DNA from: Apostichopus japonicus
Lineage: Eukaryota > Echinodermata > Holothuroidea > Aspidochirotida > Stichopodidae
Direction: 5' to 3'
Assembly: GCF_037975245.1 (NCBI RefSeq)
Contig: NC_092578.1
Span: forward strand, 9,650,359-9,714,358
Length of the DNA stretch: 64,000 nucleotides
The position numbers and the translations under genes were made by a program. Below, one piece after another: positions 34,481 to 46,800 of this stretch. The notes beneath the pieces were generated by a model. The model had not been told where the DNA came from and did not search any database. It was given only the letters and a program-made list of their open reading frames with translations. The stretch's first letter is position 1, and each line of letters opens with the position of its first letter.

Positions 34481-34896
34481 CTGTTGATGAGTTCGTTTTG
34501 CATGTGTTGCGCTAGGCCGAAATATACAGCGCCGCGCCAATGTAGCGTATACAACTTTTGTATAGCTACGCGCCCAAACCAACACGTTTTCTTGAATAGC
34601 CCCACCGCATGAGAAATGATCAACTAATTTATTTTTACGCGCCAAAACCGACAATATTCGTTAGTCTGTGTGTGGATTCTCTCATATCGCCACATAAGAC
34701 TAACGCAGTTCGTTGGTCAATTGTTCTTGGTCATTATGTGTCGATAACTTTGTATTCACAATGACTTAGGTTTACATAATTTGTTTCTGCATTTGGTCGG
34801 TTTTGGCGTTCCATATGGTATATTAGTGGTCAAGTAAACTTAACCTACTTGACTGGACGTTTCATATAGTTGTACATTTGCAGTTGCAGAAGAGAC

Positions 34897-35376
34897 CAGG
34901 GGCGTATCCAGGGGGGCGCTACAGGCGCGCGCCCCCCCCCCCTATTGGCCGTCACCAACAACAAAAAAGTTTAGCAAAAAAAAAAAGAAAATTGATGACG
35001 ACCTTTATGTGAGATGTCGGTGATCGCTCAACCCCCCCCCCCTCCCGTATGCTTTATTTTTTGTTTGCCAAATAAAGGTTCTGGCGAAGTTCGGCGGCAT
35101 AATAGTTTTAGAAACATAGATGGTAATTGTGTTTGTATTATCACTATAAACACTAAGTGACATGCCAGCCATACTAAATTGTGCATTTTGTGTCCATATT
35201 TACTGGAAATGTTGCTTATTATTAAGGTCGAAAAATGGATCACATATGGCACCATTTTGCATTTCAGCCCTTCTTCGAAAGCAAAAATTGTCCACCCCTC
35301 CCCTTAGACCCATCCACCAGGACGGCGATCATTCATGCCTGACGCCCCCCTAGTGGAAAATCCTGGATACGCCCCT
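34897..35376. mobile_element. hAT MITE, CAGGGGCGTATCCAGG type
   Basis: Inverted termini CAGGGGCGTATCCAGG / CCTGGATACGCCCCTG, with the direct repeat AGAGAC outside both (6 bp, shorter than the usual 8). The termini are one base from those of the composite at 1659-4832, so it is a relative. Internal GCAAAAATTGTCCACCCC and CCCCTTAGACCC blocks match the family palindrome. Confidence 0.8.
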
Positions 35377-35481
35377 GAGAGACTATAGCTGCGTAGGCAA
35401 CTTATTCTGAGTCAGTCACGGCGCCCACAAGCGCACTTACTTTGTAGGTACCTACTTGACTATATACCAGGGAATTGTTAT

Positions 35482-35740
35482 CAGTGGCGTCGCCAAGGGG
35501 TGGCCTGGGGGGGGTGTGGTGGGGCACATGTCCTCCCCAAAAAAAAACTGCCCCCTAGTTGCGATTTGTAATATTAAAAAAAAAAACTCAAACAAACAGT
35601 TTTTTTTTACTAAGGACGAAGTGTATTATGTTCATCAGTAAAACTTCTTCCACCGATCATCACAATAACCAGTTGTTTCTCACTAACAAGGTCACAGAGG
35701 CCCCGGCGTGGACCACAAGAACAAACTTCACCACTACCCT
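35482..35740. mobile_element. Left-end fragment of a CAGTGGCGTCGCCAAGG hAT family
   Basis: Starts CAGTGGCGTCGCCAAGGGGT and matches 56368-56610 up to AAGGTCACAGAGGCCCCGGC, then diverges. The right end present in the other copy (GGCGACGCCACTG) was not found here. Confidence 0.65.
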
Positions 35741-36154
35741 GCATAAATATAAGCCGTCCGACAGAACAGCTGTTTCACTGACAAACGGCTCAAAGAAAGC
35801 TGCTGAACAGGAATGTGATGAACTTGAAGGCTTTTACTGCAGATCAGCTTAATTTGCGGTAAGGATCTTATCGCTATAGAAATCGATACAGAAATTATAG
35901 CTAAGCAATACTTGCCTCTTATATTGATAGCAGGGCCATCCCACAGTTCCTTTCATGAAATTATCAAGAAGGGTGAGTCTTCAGTGATTATGCAGGGTGA
36001 AGTTTGGAAATGTCAAAATTAAAGCAGATGTTCATGAATCTGGTAGCAGGCAAAGGCATCACACAATGACTTTTTAGAACAGAGATGCTGAAGAAGAAAA
36101 TGTCTCACTTAGGAGAAAAATTATCATTTTCGTGCCCCACGAAACGTGTGTACA
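35741..36154. other. Unannotated stretch
   Basis: A short open frame ends at 35852, but it begins in the transposon fragment and has no family resemblance. Nothing else recognised. Confidence 0.35.
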
Positions 36155-36627
36155 GTGATTACGCTTTCGCCCAACAACCATTTCGCCCAACTGCCATTTA
36201 GCCCAACCAGCCTGGTCATTTCGCCCAACCAGCCTGGTCATTTCGCCCAGCCAGCATGGTCATTTCGCCCAACCATCATAGGCATTTCGACCAACCAGCA
36301 TGGTCATTTCGCCCAACCGTGTTGGTAATTTCGCGCAACCTTATATTTATTAATATTCAGTCAGAATAATATTACTTTTTCTATTCCACTAGTTCAATTT
36401 GATTTATTTTGGGTTAGGTTACTTCGTAATAGGTAAATAAAAAAAGTGAGGTCCGCTCGATATCGATCGGAGTCTGAGCAGTTATTTCGGGTATAATGGG
36501 AGGATTACACTACTTTAGGCGTCAAGTTACGCATACAATGGAAGTTATACTATTATAGAAACACAGGGGAATCGGTCTTCATAAAAACCTATCAAACCTA
36601 ACCCCTAAAACACTGATCCATCCTACT

Positions 36628-37537
36628 CAAGGGCGGCGGAACCGGGGGGCACAGGGGGCACGTGCCCCCCACTTTTCCTCAGGTTAAAAATGTGCCCTTT
36701 TTCTACATAAAAATTTCTAAATAAAAAAGAGTTTACACAGCGAAACCCATGTCGAATGAAATATTGCGGGAAGTTTTAAATGTTTACTACCATAGGCGTA
36801 GGAGCCCAATTTGATTTGGGGGGCTGTAACGACTTGCCCGAAAAATATTACAAAAATTTTTCGCGCGCTCCGCGAGCTTTCTACATGTTAAGGTGCATAT
36901 CATATGGGCATGCGTCGGTTAATACATCGCATGCCAATAACATACAATCATTTGCCGTGTTATTACCCTTCCATATTGGTTAGAATTATTGGGAAAGTCG
37001 TTACAATAATAATGATCATAATAATATCAGTTTAACCATTGAAAAACACACAGCAAATTATTTTTTCTTTCAGTAGGTGCCCGAATGCATTGCTATATTA
37101 CATTGTGACTTTGTAATAAGCTGAAGCCCTTTATAGCCTACTATGAATAATGAGTATAGTTTTAATATCCCATAACCTACCCCATCCTTTCGTATTTTGA
37201 CATATTTCATTTGCTTTCATGCGTGTATCGATCGCGTACGTGTGCAGGGACTTGGATTTATAATGATTCCACCTCATTTTGTTTCGAAAGAAAACTTGTT
37301 CCTTGTTTCCCAATTTGCACATTGGATATTGCATTGCTACTATGCATTGTTTCCTTGAAGGGGAGGGGGGGGGGGCGTTGATGGAGTGATGTGTATACGC
37401 AAATAAGATAATACAATAAGAGTTATAAAGGGTACTAAATATCAGGCTGCATGTGTTCAATCGAATTTCTGCAAAGTGCCCTTCGACGTTGGTGCCCCCC
37501 CCCCCCCCCCAGAATGAAAGTGCTTCCGCCGCCCTTG
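36628..37537. mobile_element. hAT MITE, CAAGGGCGGCGGAA family (copy 3, enlarged)
   Basis: Perfect TSD ATCCTACT (36620-36627, 37538-37545). The outer 90 bp on the left and about 280 bp on the right match the 650-bp copies. The middle (about 36718-37255) is replaced by other sequence, including the left end of the CATAGGCGTAGGAG family at 36790-37085. Confidence 0.9.
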
Positions 37538-37698
37538 ATCCTACTGACTAACAATTCCCGAACGTTTCCTTATTAAATTGAAAAAAAAAATATATAAAAC
37601 CCGTCCGTAATATTGAATTACTATATTTAATCAATGTAACCACTTTATCAATGTAACCACATATGTAATCACATATGTAATCAATTTAACCACGACTT

Positions 37699-38025
37699 CA
37701 AGTTTCCTTAATACTCGGTTCGTATCCCGTAACGTTAACAATTCCCGAACGTTTACTATATCAAACCTATCAAACCTAACCCCTAAAACACTGATCCATC
37801 CTCAAGATTCCTTAATATTCGGTTCGTATCCTGTAACGTTAAAAATTCCCGAACGTTTCCTTACCGTTATACAAAGTAAAGGACTTCAAGTTTCCTTAAT
37901 ATTCCTTAATATTGGAACGTTTACTATCAAACCTAACCCCTAACACACTGATCAATCCTCAAGTTTCCTTAATATTCGGTTCGTATCCTGTAACGTTAAC
38001 AATTCCCGAACGTTTCCTTTTGAAA
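37699..38025. repeat. Tandem repeat with units of about 75-105 bp
   Basis: About four units starting CAAGTTTCCTTAATATTCGG and containing CGTATCCTGTAACGTTAACA, AATTCCCGAACGTTTCC and, in some, CAAACCTAACCCCTAAAACA. Part of the unit also lies left of the nested hAT (36585-36625), so the array is older than that insertion. Confidence 0.75.
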
Positions 38026-38304
38026 TATCATATTTAATCAAGGTTGGGCAAAATGACCAGACTGGTTGGGCGAAATGACCAGGCTGGTTGGGCGAAATGA
38101 CCAGGCTGGTTGGGCGAAATGGTAAGGATGGGCGAAATGGCAGTTGGGCGAAATGGTTGTTGGGCGAAGTGTCCTGCTTCCGTGATTACACCCCAAAATG
38201 TTCCTCTCTTGAAACATCTGTTGAGTCAAACACTTCCCAAGATGAGACATCAGCTGAGAGTGAAATGGATGAGAGAGAACCTGTTGTCGGAAATATACCA
38301 CATG

Positions 38305-38716
38305 CAGGGGGGAGGAGCCGGGGGCGCTGAGTCACGCCCCCCCCCCGCACTTTTTTTCCAAAATAGCAAATGTGCCATACTGGCAAATAAAATATGCCCC
38401 TTTGATGAAGAACTGTCTTTTGGATATCTTGAGCCTTTGTTCATTTTAATATTTTATTTAACTTGAATTATATATTTTAGTCTGTACATGCTATTCTTAA
38501 ATGGGCATCCCATACCTTTTCGCAACACGGTTAACAATAAACAATCTCAATAAATAAAAAAATCAATGTTGCAGCACACCATAATAGTATTGATAGCATG
38601 CTAACACTGAACATCATATATATTTAAGTGATAAATGGCCGGTGTGTATCGGTTTATACTAGTGGTGGTTGTGGAATGAGAAAGTGCCCCTCTGATGTTT
38701 TGCTTCCTACCCCCTG
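38305..38716. mobile_element. hAT MITE (CAGGGGG...CCCCCTG family, longer copy)
   Basis: Perfect 8-bp TSD ACCACATG (38297-38304, 38717-38724). 412 bp, homologous to 6266-6479 (214 bp) in reverse orientation. The shorter copy lacks about 190 bp of interior. Confidence 0.9.
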
Positions 38717-39027
38717 ACCACATGTTAATGTACCACGCGAGCCTTATTATGCTGCTCAGCAAGCTATGTGATGAATGTTTGAGCACTCTCATTTCTCCAG
38801 TGCTTTATAATTTCCTAGCATGGGTAATTTCGCCTACACCTATTGATCCAAACATCGATGGTTATTCTAAAGTGAATGTACCAAAGGGGTTAAATGTTTC
38901 TGTAAATGCTATTGCTCAAGACATTCTGTTAACACATCATAGAGGAAGACTACTTCTTCCTAATCAAGTGGCTTAGGGGCAGCGACGTAGCCAGGAATTT
39001 GCAAGGGGGAGCACATTTTGTGATTGA

Positions 39028-39274
39028 TGTATGTATGTATGTATATGTGATCTTCCCGCAAGCAGGAACTCGCGAAAGAAGCCATGGAGGCTTATAGACT
39101 CGCAAGCTGACCGAAGCCAATCTCTCGGCACACATTCATTTAACGTCCATGTCAGGAAGTTGTTATTGAACAACACCCTTGCCAGACGACACACATTGCT
39201 GTCGGCGGGGAATCGAACCGGGGATCTCATGACTGGGAGACGCCGGCGTTAACCACTAGGCTATACACTCCGCC
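39028..39274 (-). repeat. tRNA-derived SINE, full length, minus strand
   Basis: Same family as 5865-6100. The A-box reads TAGCCTAGTGGTTAACGCCG and the B-box GGTTCGATTC. The acceptor-stem partners here are less regular. Tail of TACATACA type at the low-coordinate end. Confidence 0.85.
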
Positions 39275-39685
39275 GATGTGGGGAAGGGGTTTAAGGGGTT
39301 TTTGAACAATTGAAGTTCCTTAGATGCGATCTAGTGCAATGATTTCTCAGTTTCATCATGATCATATGATGTCATATTATCAGCAGATTTTGTTTCCGGT
39401 TTGAACTATTCTTTTACATGTTCGATCTTTTACATATAATATATCAGAAAGACAAACATAATGCGCTTTCACAATTTTTCCAGGAGGATGATTCTTGTTT
39501 ATTGTCCAATGGCTTGGACTTAAATTTATTTGACGAACTTAACTGATGGACAATATACACTTTCATATTTAGCAGTGTAATAGTTATTTATAGGAAGCAC
39601 GTATCACGTACGATTGCTAGCTTAGCTTCATAACATGCTGTTCGTGTAACCATGGAGGTAAAAACAGACCTGCATGGTGTAATAA

Positions 39686-39863
39686 GGGGTTAATCAACGG
39701 TCTAGCGTGCGTTACTCACAGGATTAATGCACGATCGGGGGATAATGCAAGCGACGCACGAGGGCGGAGCGTAGTGGAGCCCGAGTGCATCCAGCGATAG
39801 CATTAACACCCGCGGAGTGCATTAATCATGTGAGTAACGCACACTAGACCGTTGATTAACCCC
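39686..39863. mobile_element. Palindromic MITE
   Basis: Arms of about 47 bp: GGGGTTAATCAACGGTCTAG, then GTGCGTTACTCAC, and the reverse complement at the right. The centre is GC-rich (GACGCACGAGGGCGGAGCG). A further GTGCGTTACTCACAGGATTA occurs at 39960. TSD not determined. Confidence 0.7.
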
Positions 39864-40960
39864 GTTCATTCACACACTACCATTTGTGTGGGGGGAAAAT
39901 CATAAAACAAAACATTTTTGGTTACATATAACCAAAGATTTATTAAATTAATTTTACTGTGCGTTACTCACAGGATTATCCACGGTCAGCTGACCTGAAT
40001 GGACCAATAGGATTTAGGAATCTTTACTAAGTGTGAATGAACAACTTATGACGAATCATATAAAGATGAGAACGCACGTCGTCGTCGTTGTGCATACGGT
40101 TCGTTACACTCCATCGAGTGCGGTTAGGTAGGCTATATGTATATAATTACGCAGTGGCCAACTGTAGGCTTGTACTAGGCTATAGGCTAAATTTAGCTAA
40201 TTGCATCTGCCAATTAACTAAGTAGCTGAATCAGTATAGGCCTGAATGTTACTACGATTATAATCGAGTTAACGGAGCTGACGAGTATGAAAAGAGCACT
40301 GACAAAATACCATACAAAAAACAACAGGTTTTAACATTTATTCGACACTGAAAGGGGGGGGGGGAATAGTCGCTCCTGATGCTCCCCCTGGCTACGTCCC
40401 TGTTTGGAGGACAGTGTGTTAAAACAAAATTATTCAAATTATGTTAATCGCAACATCATTTGTTTTCTTCGAAAAATAACACTGCTTTAAGAATCCAACT
40501 CTTAAAATATTACTTCAGCCAACACATCCTGGTTCTAAATACTGTGTTTAATTATGTTATCATCTTAGTGTGATAAGGAACTGCTCTGCTTTAATTGTCG
40601 TATAGTACACCGTATAAGAGTGACGTCATTTGTTTATCGTTTACTCATAAATAACACCTCTCCAATCATCAAACAGCGCGAAAAATGTTCCCAGGACACC
40701 CCTCTTAATTCTTCCAACCAACAAACCTTGGAATCAAATATGTGAAGCTTGCCCTGATGGACCATAGAGGGCGGAAACTGTGCGGTCATGGGGAGCCGTC
40801 CGCCTAACCAAACCGGGCAAGACCACACTGTGCGCTTATTAGTTTTTTAGCGGTATGACCTAAGGTATATATTAAAAGAAACTTTTGCGGTTACTCTTTT
40901 CACTACACAATCAAAAGTAAGTCGGAGATATGTTCCCGGGCCTTCATTAACTAAATAAAT

Positions 40961-41280
40961 GAAATTTACCTTAACTTCATATTACCAAATCCGTGCAAAT
41001 ATTCCTAAAGAATTTAATGACATGTATGATGTACGTTTAATTTCCTTGATCAACAAAACAAAATATATTAAGCCATGGCCTAAGATATTGCTGGATAATC
41101 CACTTTATCAAAACAAGAAAAGGACATTTTTATGGAATAATTAGGTACATGTTACGGTCAAAGATCTTCCGTTTCGTAAATGGTTTATTAATCAATATGA
41201 AAATAGCGACTCTCCTTCTTTCATAAAACAAACTATAACACCGCGGCTGATTTATTCACATTTCGCGGAATGATAATCCA
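40961..41280 (+). pseudogene. Possible LINE ORF2 C-terminal remnant
   Basis: An open stretch reads TSYYQIRANIPKEFNDMYDV and WPKILLDNPLYQNKKRTFLW, then after a stop VHVTVKDLPFRKWFINQY. The NPLxxN and VxDL spacing recalls the region after the RT domain in L1/Tx1-type elements. Weak resemblance by eye only. Confidence 0.3.
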
Positions 41281-42730
41281 CTTGAAATAATTAGCATGTA
41301 GTTTTCACGATCAAGATCTTTCATCTTCTGAGACGGAGTGTTTAGAGAATAGTGTGGGATGTTTTTTCTCTTAAATATATGTTTCATGTTGTTTGCAACT
41401 GGAATACGCCTTGTACATAGGAATAGCTTAGTTTTTATCAGCATCATGTACAAATCATGCTTTAATGAATGCAACGACAAAGGGACCACAGGTGGCGTTG
41501 CTACCCTAAACAGAAGTTGCTTTCCATATAAGGTGGCTAATCCAAACAGGGAGTTGCTAATCCCTGGTCCAAGCTAGCTTGTATATACTGGTCATAGATT
41601 CTGAGGGATGGGAATGTGATGAATCGTCGCTCAGTCCGCATGGAAGTCCCCGGGGCCTAACTGCTTGCGGATCGTTGGAGTAGAACAGTAATAACTCAGT
41701 CCCTGCAGGCTGTACGTAAAGGGAATTAGGGATTCTATAACCAGATTCACTAGACCGGATCTTCGTTGCTTTGGGATAAAAGATCGGCCAATGACATATT
41801 TAAAGGTAGTCAGTATAGACCCCAAATGATAGCACGCCAGTATTGCTGTAAGTTTTCAAAAACTACTTTCCTCGAGGTTTCTACTCTCCAAATAGTTCTC
41901 AGACATTTTTAAGGAACACAAAAGGTGACTGAAAGATCCAGTGAGGAAAATTTCCTCCAATTAAGATTGTAATAAAATTTTGACCGAAGGTGACCATATT
42001 TGAAAAGCTAGCATATCATAAAGAAAATCATAACTTGAGATAGGAATACACAAGAAAGCATCCCATAGCTTTATTCTGTACAGAAAACAGTCTGCGTCAA
42101 TAAACCACCTTTTTCTCAGAGGGTCATGTGTACTGTTTTTTCTTTCTTTTTTTTGTCTTGAAAGATTTGTTTAAATTCAAAAATTTGTGTTTTTTTAAAT
42201 TTTGACCCCTTTTAAAGAAAAAAAAGATAGAGACCAGTAAAACACTGCAATCAACTAAACCTATCATACAACTAGCTACGACATAACAAGACTCAAATCA
42301 GGCGCCTCAAAGACATATGTAGATAAATGGCTCTGTAATTGCGGGAAATATCTCACGACCTAAAATGATACCATTCTCCCAGATAACATAAATCATCATA
42401 GCGAGCGATCGGTCGACTTTTAATTTAATATTAACAGCCATTGAAGGATGTCTGGAGCAAGCTTTAGTTTTGATATTTTTTTGGTTCAAGTAAAAAAGGG
42501 GGCAAAATATGGTGCTAGGATTGTTTCCATCCTACATTAACTATTTTCAACAAAAAATCCATTCTAAACTATGCTTAATCTCTTGAAAGATTCTTTGAGG
42601 CTTTATTTGATCATCCTCAGTGAAGTCCTTAATGTTAATCCAGTGTTTTGAAAAATTTAATAGCTCAACCCAGGGAGTTTTTTTTCCATAACAACTCCCT
42701 GCTCAACCTTAATGTTCTATTGAATTCATG

Positions 42731-42807
42731 CTTTGATAAGCCAATGAGGCTTCTTCGCGAGTTCTGCATGCTTGCAGGAGGATCTAATATACATACATAC
42801 ATACATG
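42731..42807 (+). repeat. SINE 3' fragment
   Basis: 5'-truncated copy of the tRNA-derived SINE: CTTTGATAAGCCAATGAGGC, TTCGCGAGTTC, a small GCATGC change, GCAGGAGGATCTAA and an ACATACATACATAC tail. Confidence 0.8.
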
Positions 42808-43686
42808 TTAACAACAATACACATTTGGATGCCATTTCAACACAACTTGTCCAAGGCCAACTCATCATGTTACATATGGTGATTGGTGAACTGGAATAAT
42901 GGTCCAAGTTCTACTGTATAGTCCAGTCAAAGGTGAGTCAAATTAACTGTTACGCAAGGATAATGCATTGAAGATCTTTCAGTCTTAAGATAGCCCTCTT
43001 ACGGATGCTCTGTCTAGAATTCTTCCTCAAAACAAAATTAATTGACAGGTGATATGTTGTGCACTTCCAGTTTTCCTCAAACCTCATTGTTTATGTAGCG
43101 GATATGACGCTAAATTGCAGGCTATGCACGCTAACGCCATTCCTGTATGTTAAGCTGTCGTTAAAGCGATGTAACAAACCAACTTTCATCTGATTGCGTA
43201 AACCCTTTCCAATGTCTATATATACTATCTTTAACTTAAACGGGATAGTTCGGTGGCCGAAGTTCATTGCTGAAAGAAAATTAAAACCTTACGTGGAGAA
43301 AACAATTTCTTTTAACGATTTGGTAAATTAAATTTTGTTACAGCAGCTGGCAAGAGCAGGTTTTCGTGTGCAATTAATTTTACAGATGAAATATCTACTG
43401 GAGGCTACAAACTTGTACAAATGACATAGTGATGAAATGCTAAAATGAAGGCAATTTGTGTATGATATTTTGTCGTCAGTGGCGATATTAAATAAGTGAC
43501 GTAGAAACCCAGGTGCGCTTTTAAAGTCACGCACAATATGTTTCCCAAGTTCGTGGAAGTTTTACTTGGTTCGCCACAGGAATGTCTCAATCCTATCTTG
43601 CAATGCGGGTTACTCATGTTTAGTGAAGACACGACACATAACGAATAAATATATACAAAACACGGGAAAACCTGCAGTTATGAATT

Positions 43687-43692
43687 TTTATT
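43687..43692 (-). promoter_or_regulatory. Candidate polyadenylation signal AATAAA (minus)
   Basis: 160 bases past the stop codon of the fibrinogen-related gene, in the sense orientation. Confidence 0.5.
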
Positions 43693-43851
43693 TCGTGCTA
43701 CTTAGCAATCAGAAACCAGTACTTTTTCTCCTCTCTCTGGAGACAACTGAATTGAATTTTGATGAAGTGCAACAAAAAAGTGGGAAATGAGGCAAATGTT
43801 GATGGGGTCCCATGGCGTATGTTAACCTTAAAAAAAAGTTGGAGGAGACCA

Positions 43852-46800
43852 CTAAATATCATTATCGGTAACGGCAACTGGACGAATTTTCATCTCTGTG
43901 GACTTCAATGAGTACTTGAGGCCTCTGAATCTAGACCACTCGATACCGTCAGCGTATGACTCATGAGGTCCGTCAGGAAAATAGAATCCGTTGAGGTTGG
44001 ACCTCATACAGTTCTTGAACCACCACCCACCAGTGTGACGAAGGGCGCAGTTACGGCTTGGAGAAGCATCGTTGTCGGAATCGAAGGTGGAAAAGGGACT
44101 CCTCTGATGATAGGAGAGGGAGTTACCTGTATAAATGGAAATAAATTGGAAAAAAAATATGTGATTCATTTGTATAAGGTAGAAAGGGGACGGGAAATGA
44201 AATACCAATTCACACCAGGTTAATTCCTTCATTGCGTAGAGGGGTAGATGAGCCAGGTGACGCTCTTGGGCTAACTATGCCCCCCCCCCCCTCCCCTTAA
44301 GTTTACACAAGCAGGTGTCATCATAAGAAAGACAGTTCATTATCCTCCATTTTCTAGGGTCACCTTTAGATTAATCGAATTGAGCCAGTTGAAGGTTATT
44401 CAGAAACAATTGAATCAACATATTAAATTTTTCAAGCCCCATTATGCAATGTCGTTGGTCAAACGATCCCTCTCCGTCACGGGGGTGGGTGGGGGGTAAA
44501 TAACTTACCTGCATCGCCCTGAAATTCTCCTCCAACATTGAGACGGTAGTACTTGTTGGCGCCATCGACCAGGAATTTCCCGTACTTGGCGAATACAGTG
44601 ACGTCATCAAAATCTGTCATGTCAATCCTCATTTCCATGGTGGTGTCTTTAGTGAGGGCGCTAATCAGGTCGTTGCCAAGCCAAAACTCTCCGCTGAGCG
44701 TACCGAAGCCATCAGCATATTCGGCATAAGTACGGTTGAAGTCGACACTTCCGTCTACACGGCGCTGAATGACCTGCAGGGAACATTTACAACGGTTAAT
44801 GAAGCAGTTACATGTTAGCTCGTTGCCACGGCGACCGAATACAAATAGTTAGCTTTAAGATAATATATTCCAGGAAAACAAAATTTTACCAGCAAAGGAT
44901 TTAGAAATATAGACATCGAAAGCGATTCCAAACCCTGGTTTTTACGTGTAAACTTCGGTTGGTGTAAAAATACTATGAAAACCAAATTACTTCAAATATT
45001 GATTACTATTCCAAATAATACTCCAAAAGTCAAGGGCGTAGGAACCGGGGGGGCTGGGGGCGCCAGCCCCCCCAGTGAAAAATGTGGAGGGGCGGAAGTA
45101 TCATTCCGCCCCCCCCGGTTCGCAAGTCAGAAAACCCCTTTTTCATTTCCAAATGAGAAAAAAAATCTCATTTGGAGCACCAAATTGCATCTAAGGCCAG
45201 GTGAAATTACAAAATTAAGTTTACAAACTGGAGTGGGTGTTGAAGTGTGCTATATTGCACCAAATTGCATCTGAGGCCACCTGGAAATGCAAAAAATTCC
45301 AAAGGGGAGGGGGACACCCCCTCCCCTTAGACCCCTCCCCCAGGCTGGCCATCAGTCTTCAGCCCCCCACTCAAAAGTACCTTCCTACGCCACTGCCAAA
45401 AGTAACGAGCGTTCCAGTAAACAAATATGAAGTTTGGCATAATTGTAAAGATAAGTGAAGAATAAATGAATCCCTCACTTTGTTTCATAATGGTACCATG
45501 TTAACACAACAAATAGCAGAAAACCCCATAATGAACCTCGGCTGTTTCAAAGGTCATATCTCATAACTTTCTTGAAGTGGTATGTAGATATACAACATGC
45601 ATAGGCTGATGGAAGGTTGTTTTGGCCGCTCTACAACATATCAATACATATTGTTTGCTTCGAGTCTTCTTTAATTATAGGAACCTGATTTACATTAATA
45701 TTAATGACTGCCCCGAGAGGCCGACGTCATAATCAGGTTAGCTTGAAAGGAGAATTTCAAGAGATTTTTAGCGTGTTGAAGGTAATTTTATTGAAAACGC
45801 GATAGGTATAAAGAACAAGAGCCCAATGGGCACTTTTCTTTGGTTTCCTTGCTTTAAGAAAAATAAATGTGTTATACCGTATTTAATCACCCAATATTAT
45901 CAACTTACCAACTTAGGTTGATACAATATGACACTGTCTCTTATGAATTTGCATAGTATCAACTTCACACATGGTCAGGTACCATCCCATTCATTCCAAC
46001 AGTAAAGTAAATGCTAACACAAGAAACCATATTGCACTATCCCAAATTGGGTCCAGAAAAAGTTGGCTAAAAAGATTTGGGCCCAAAAGAAGTTGATTTC
46101 CCCAAATGGGCCCCCACAATTTAAGGCCTAAATGGGCCTTAACATATTCAGCCACATTATGTGCTAGCTATTAACGAACAACTGTATTCTAAGTTTGGAT
46201 ACAATCCATTGTAAGGTTGTGTAACTGTGTTTGAACTAGGGCCTAAATGGTCCCAAAACTATTCGGCCCCTCAAATTCGGGCCCAAAGAATGTCCAAACA
46301 TGAAACGTGAAATTTGGGCCCACCCAACCGAAATATGCGCCCGGAATTTATTGGGCCCCAGATGGTCCCAAAAAAGTTAGGCCTACATGTACCAACTATT
46401 AACCGACAACTGTATATACCAAGTTTGGCTACAATCGGACTTCAGGTTGCGGAGTTATTGCAAATATAAAGATTTTTATGTTTGACCCCATAACCTCTTT
46501 TAAGTCATAAGGTCTGCGCCAGAAACATTAGGGCACACATCACTATAATGCATCTACATAGCAAGTATTCCAAATATCCATCACTCCGTTGTTGAGTTTT
46601 GGGGACCCATGGCAAGCCAGTGTCACAGACGCACACAAACACATGCACGTCAACCCGACTGCATAGGTTCCTTTGCTTTCATCAAGGAACCAAAAATTAC
46701 TTTGAACCATAAATTATTTGATCCATAACAGTGGCGTAGGAAGGTACTTTTGAGTGGGGGGCTGAAGACTGATGGCCGGCCTGGGGGAGGGGTCTAAGGG

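Larger units (their letters stand above)
31579..34815. mobile_element. Large foldback element with hairpin-array arms and captured retroelement pieces
   Basis: The left arm (31579-32180) and right arm (about 34480-34815) are reverse complements. They start TATGGAACGCCAAAACCGAC and pass through ATGACTTAGGTTTACATAAT-type text, the CCACATAAGGACTAACG hairpins (much expanded on the left) and a GGTTTGGGCGYGTAGC block. The 3.2-kb interior contains a hAT MITE (32221-32870), a Penelope GIY-YIG fragment (33270-33645) and a LINE 3' end (33646-34480). No convincing TSD. Confidence 0.8.
36163..38181. mobile_element. Foldback element with minisatellite arms
   Basis: The left arm (36163-36345) consists of 22-23-bp units of the form CATTTCGCCCAACCAGCCTG. 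The right arm (38040-38181) is the same array inverted (GGTTGGGCGAAATGACCAGG). The 8-bp repeat GTGATTAC flanks the whole (36155-36162, 38182-38189), giving a clean TSD. The interior holds a hAT MITE (36628-37537) and a tandem repeat (37699-38025). Confidence 0.82.
38980..40402. mobile_element. hAT-type element containing a SINE and a palindromic MITE
   Basis: Inverted termini CAGCGACGTAGCCAGG / CCTGGCTACGTCCCTG. The flanking octamers CTTAGGGG and TTTGGAGG agree at only 5 of 8 positions, so the TSD is decayed or absent. It contains the SINE 39028-39274 and the palindrome 39686-39863. A G run lies at 40355-40364. Confidence 0.65.
40403..43686. other. Gene-poor interval
   Basis: No exon recognised. 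It holds a possible LINE remnant (40961-41280), a SINE 3' fragment (42731-42807) and A/T-rich text with poly-T (42128-42160). Confidence 0.4.

Noticed and set aside
36146-36328. Plus-strand open frame over the TTCGCCC repeats
   Set aside because: Translation of a minisatellite arm; no independent coding evidence.
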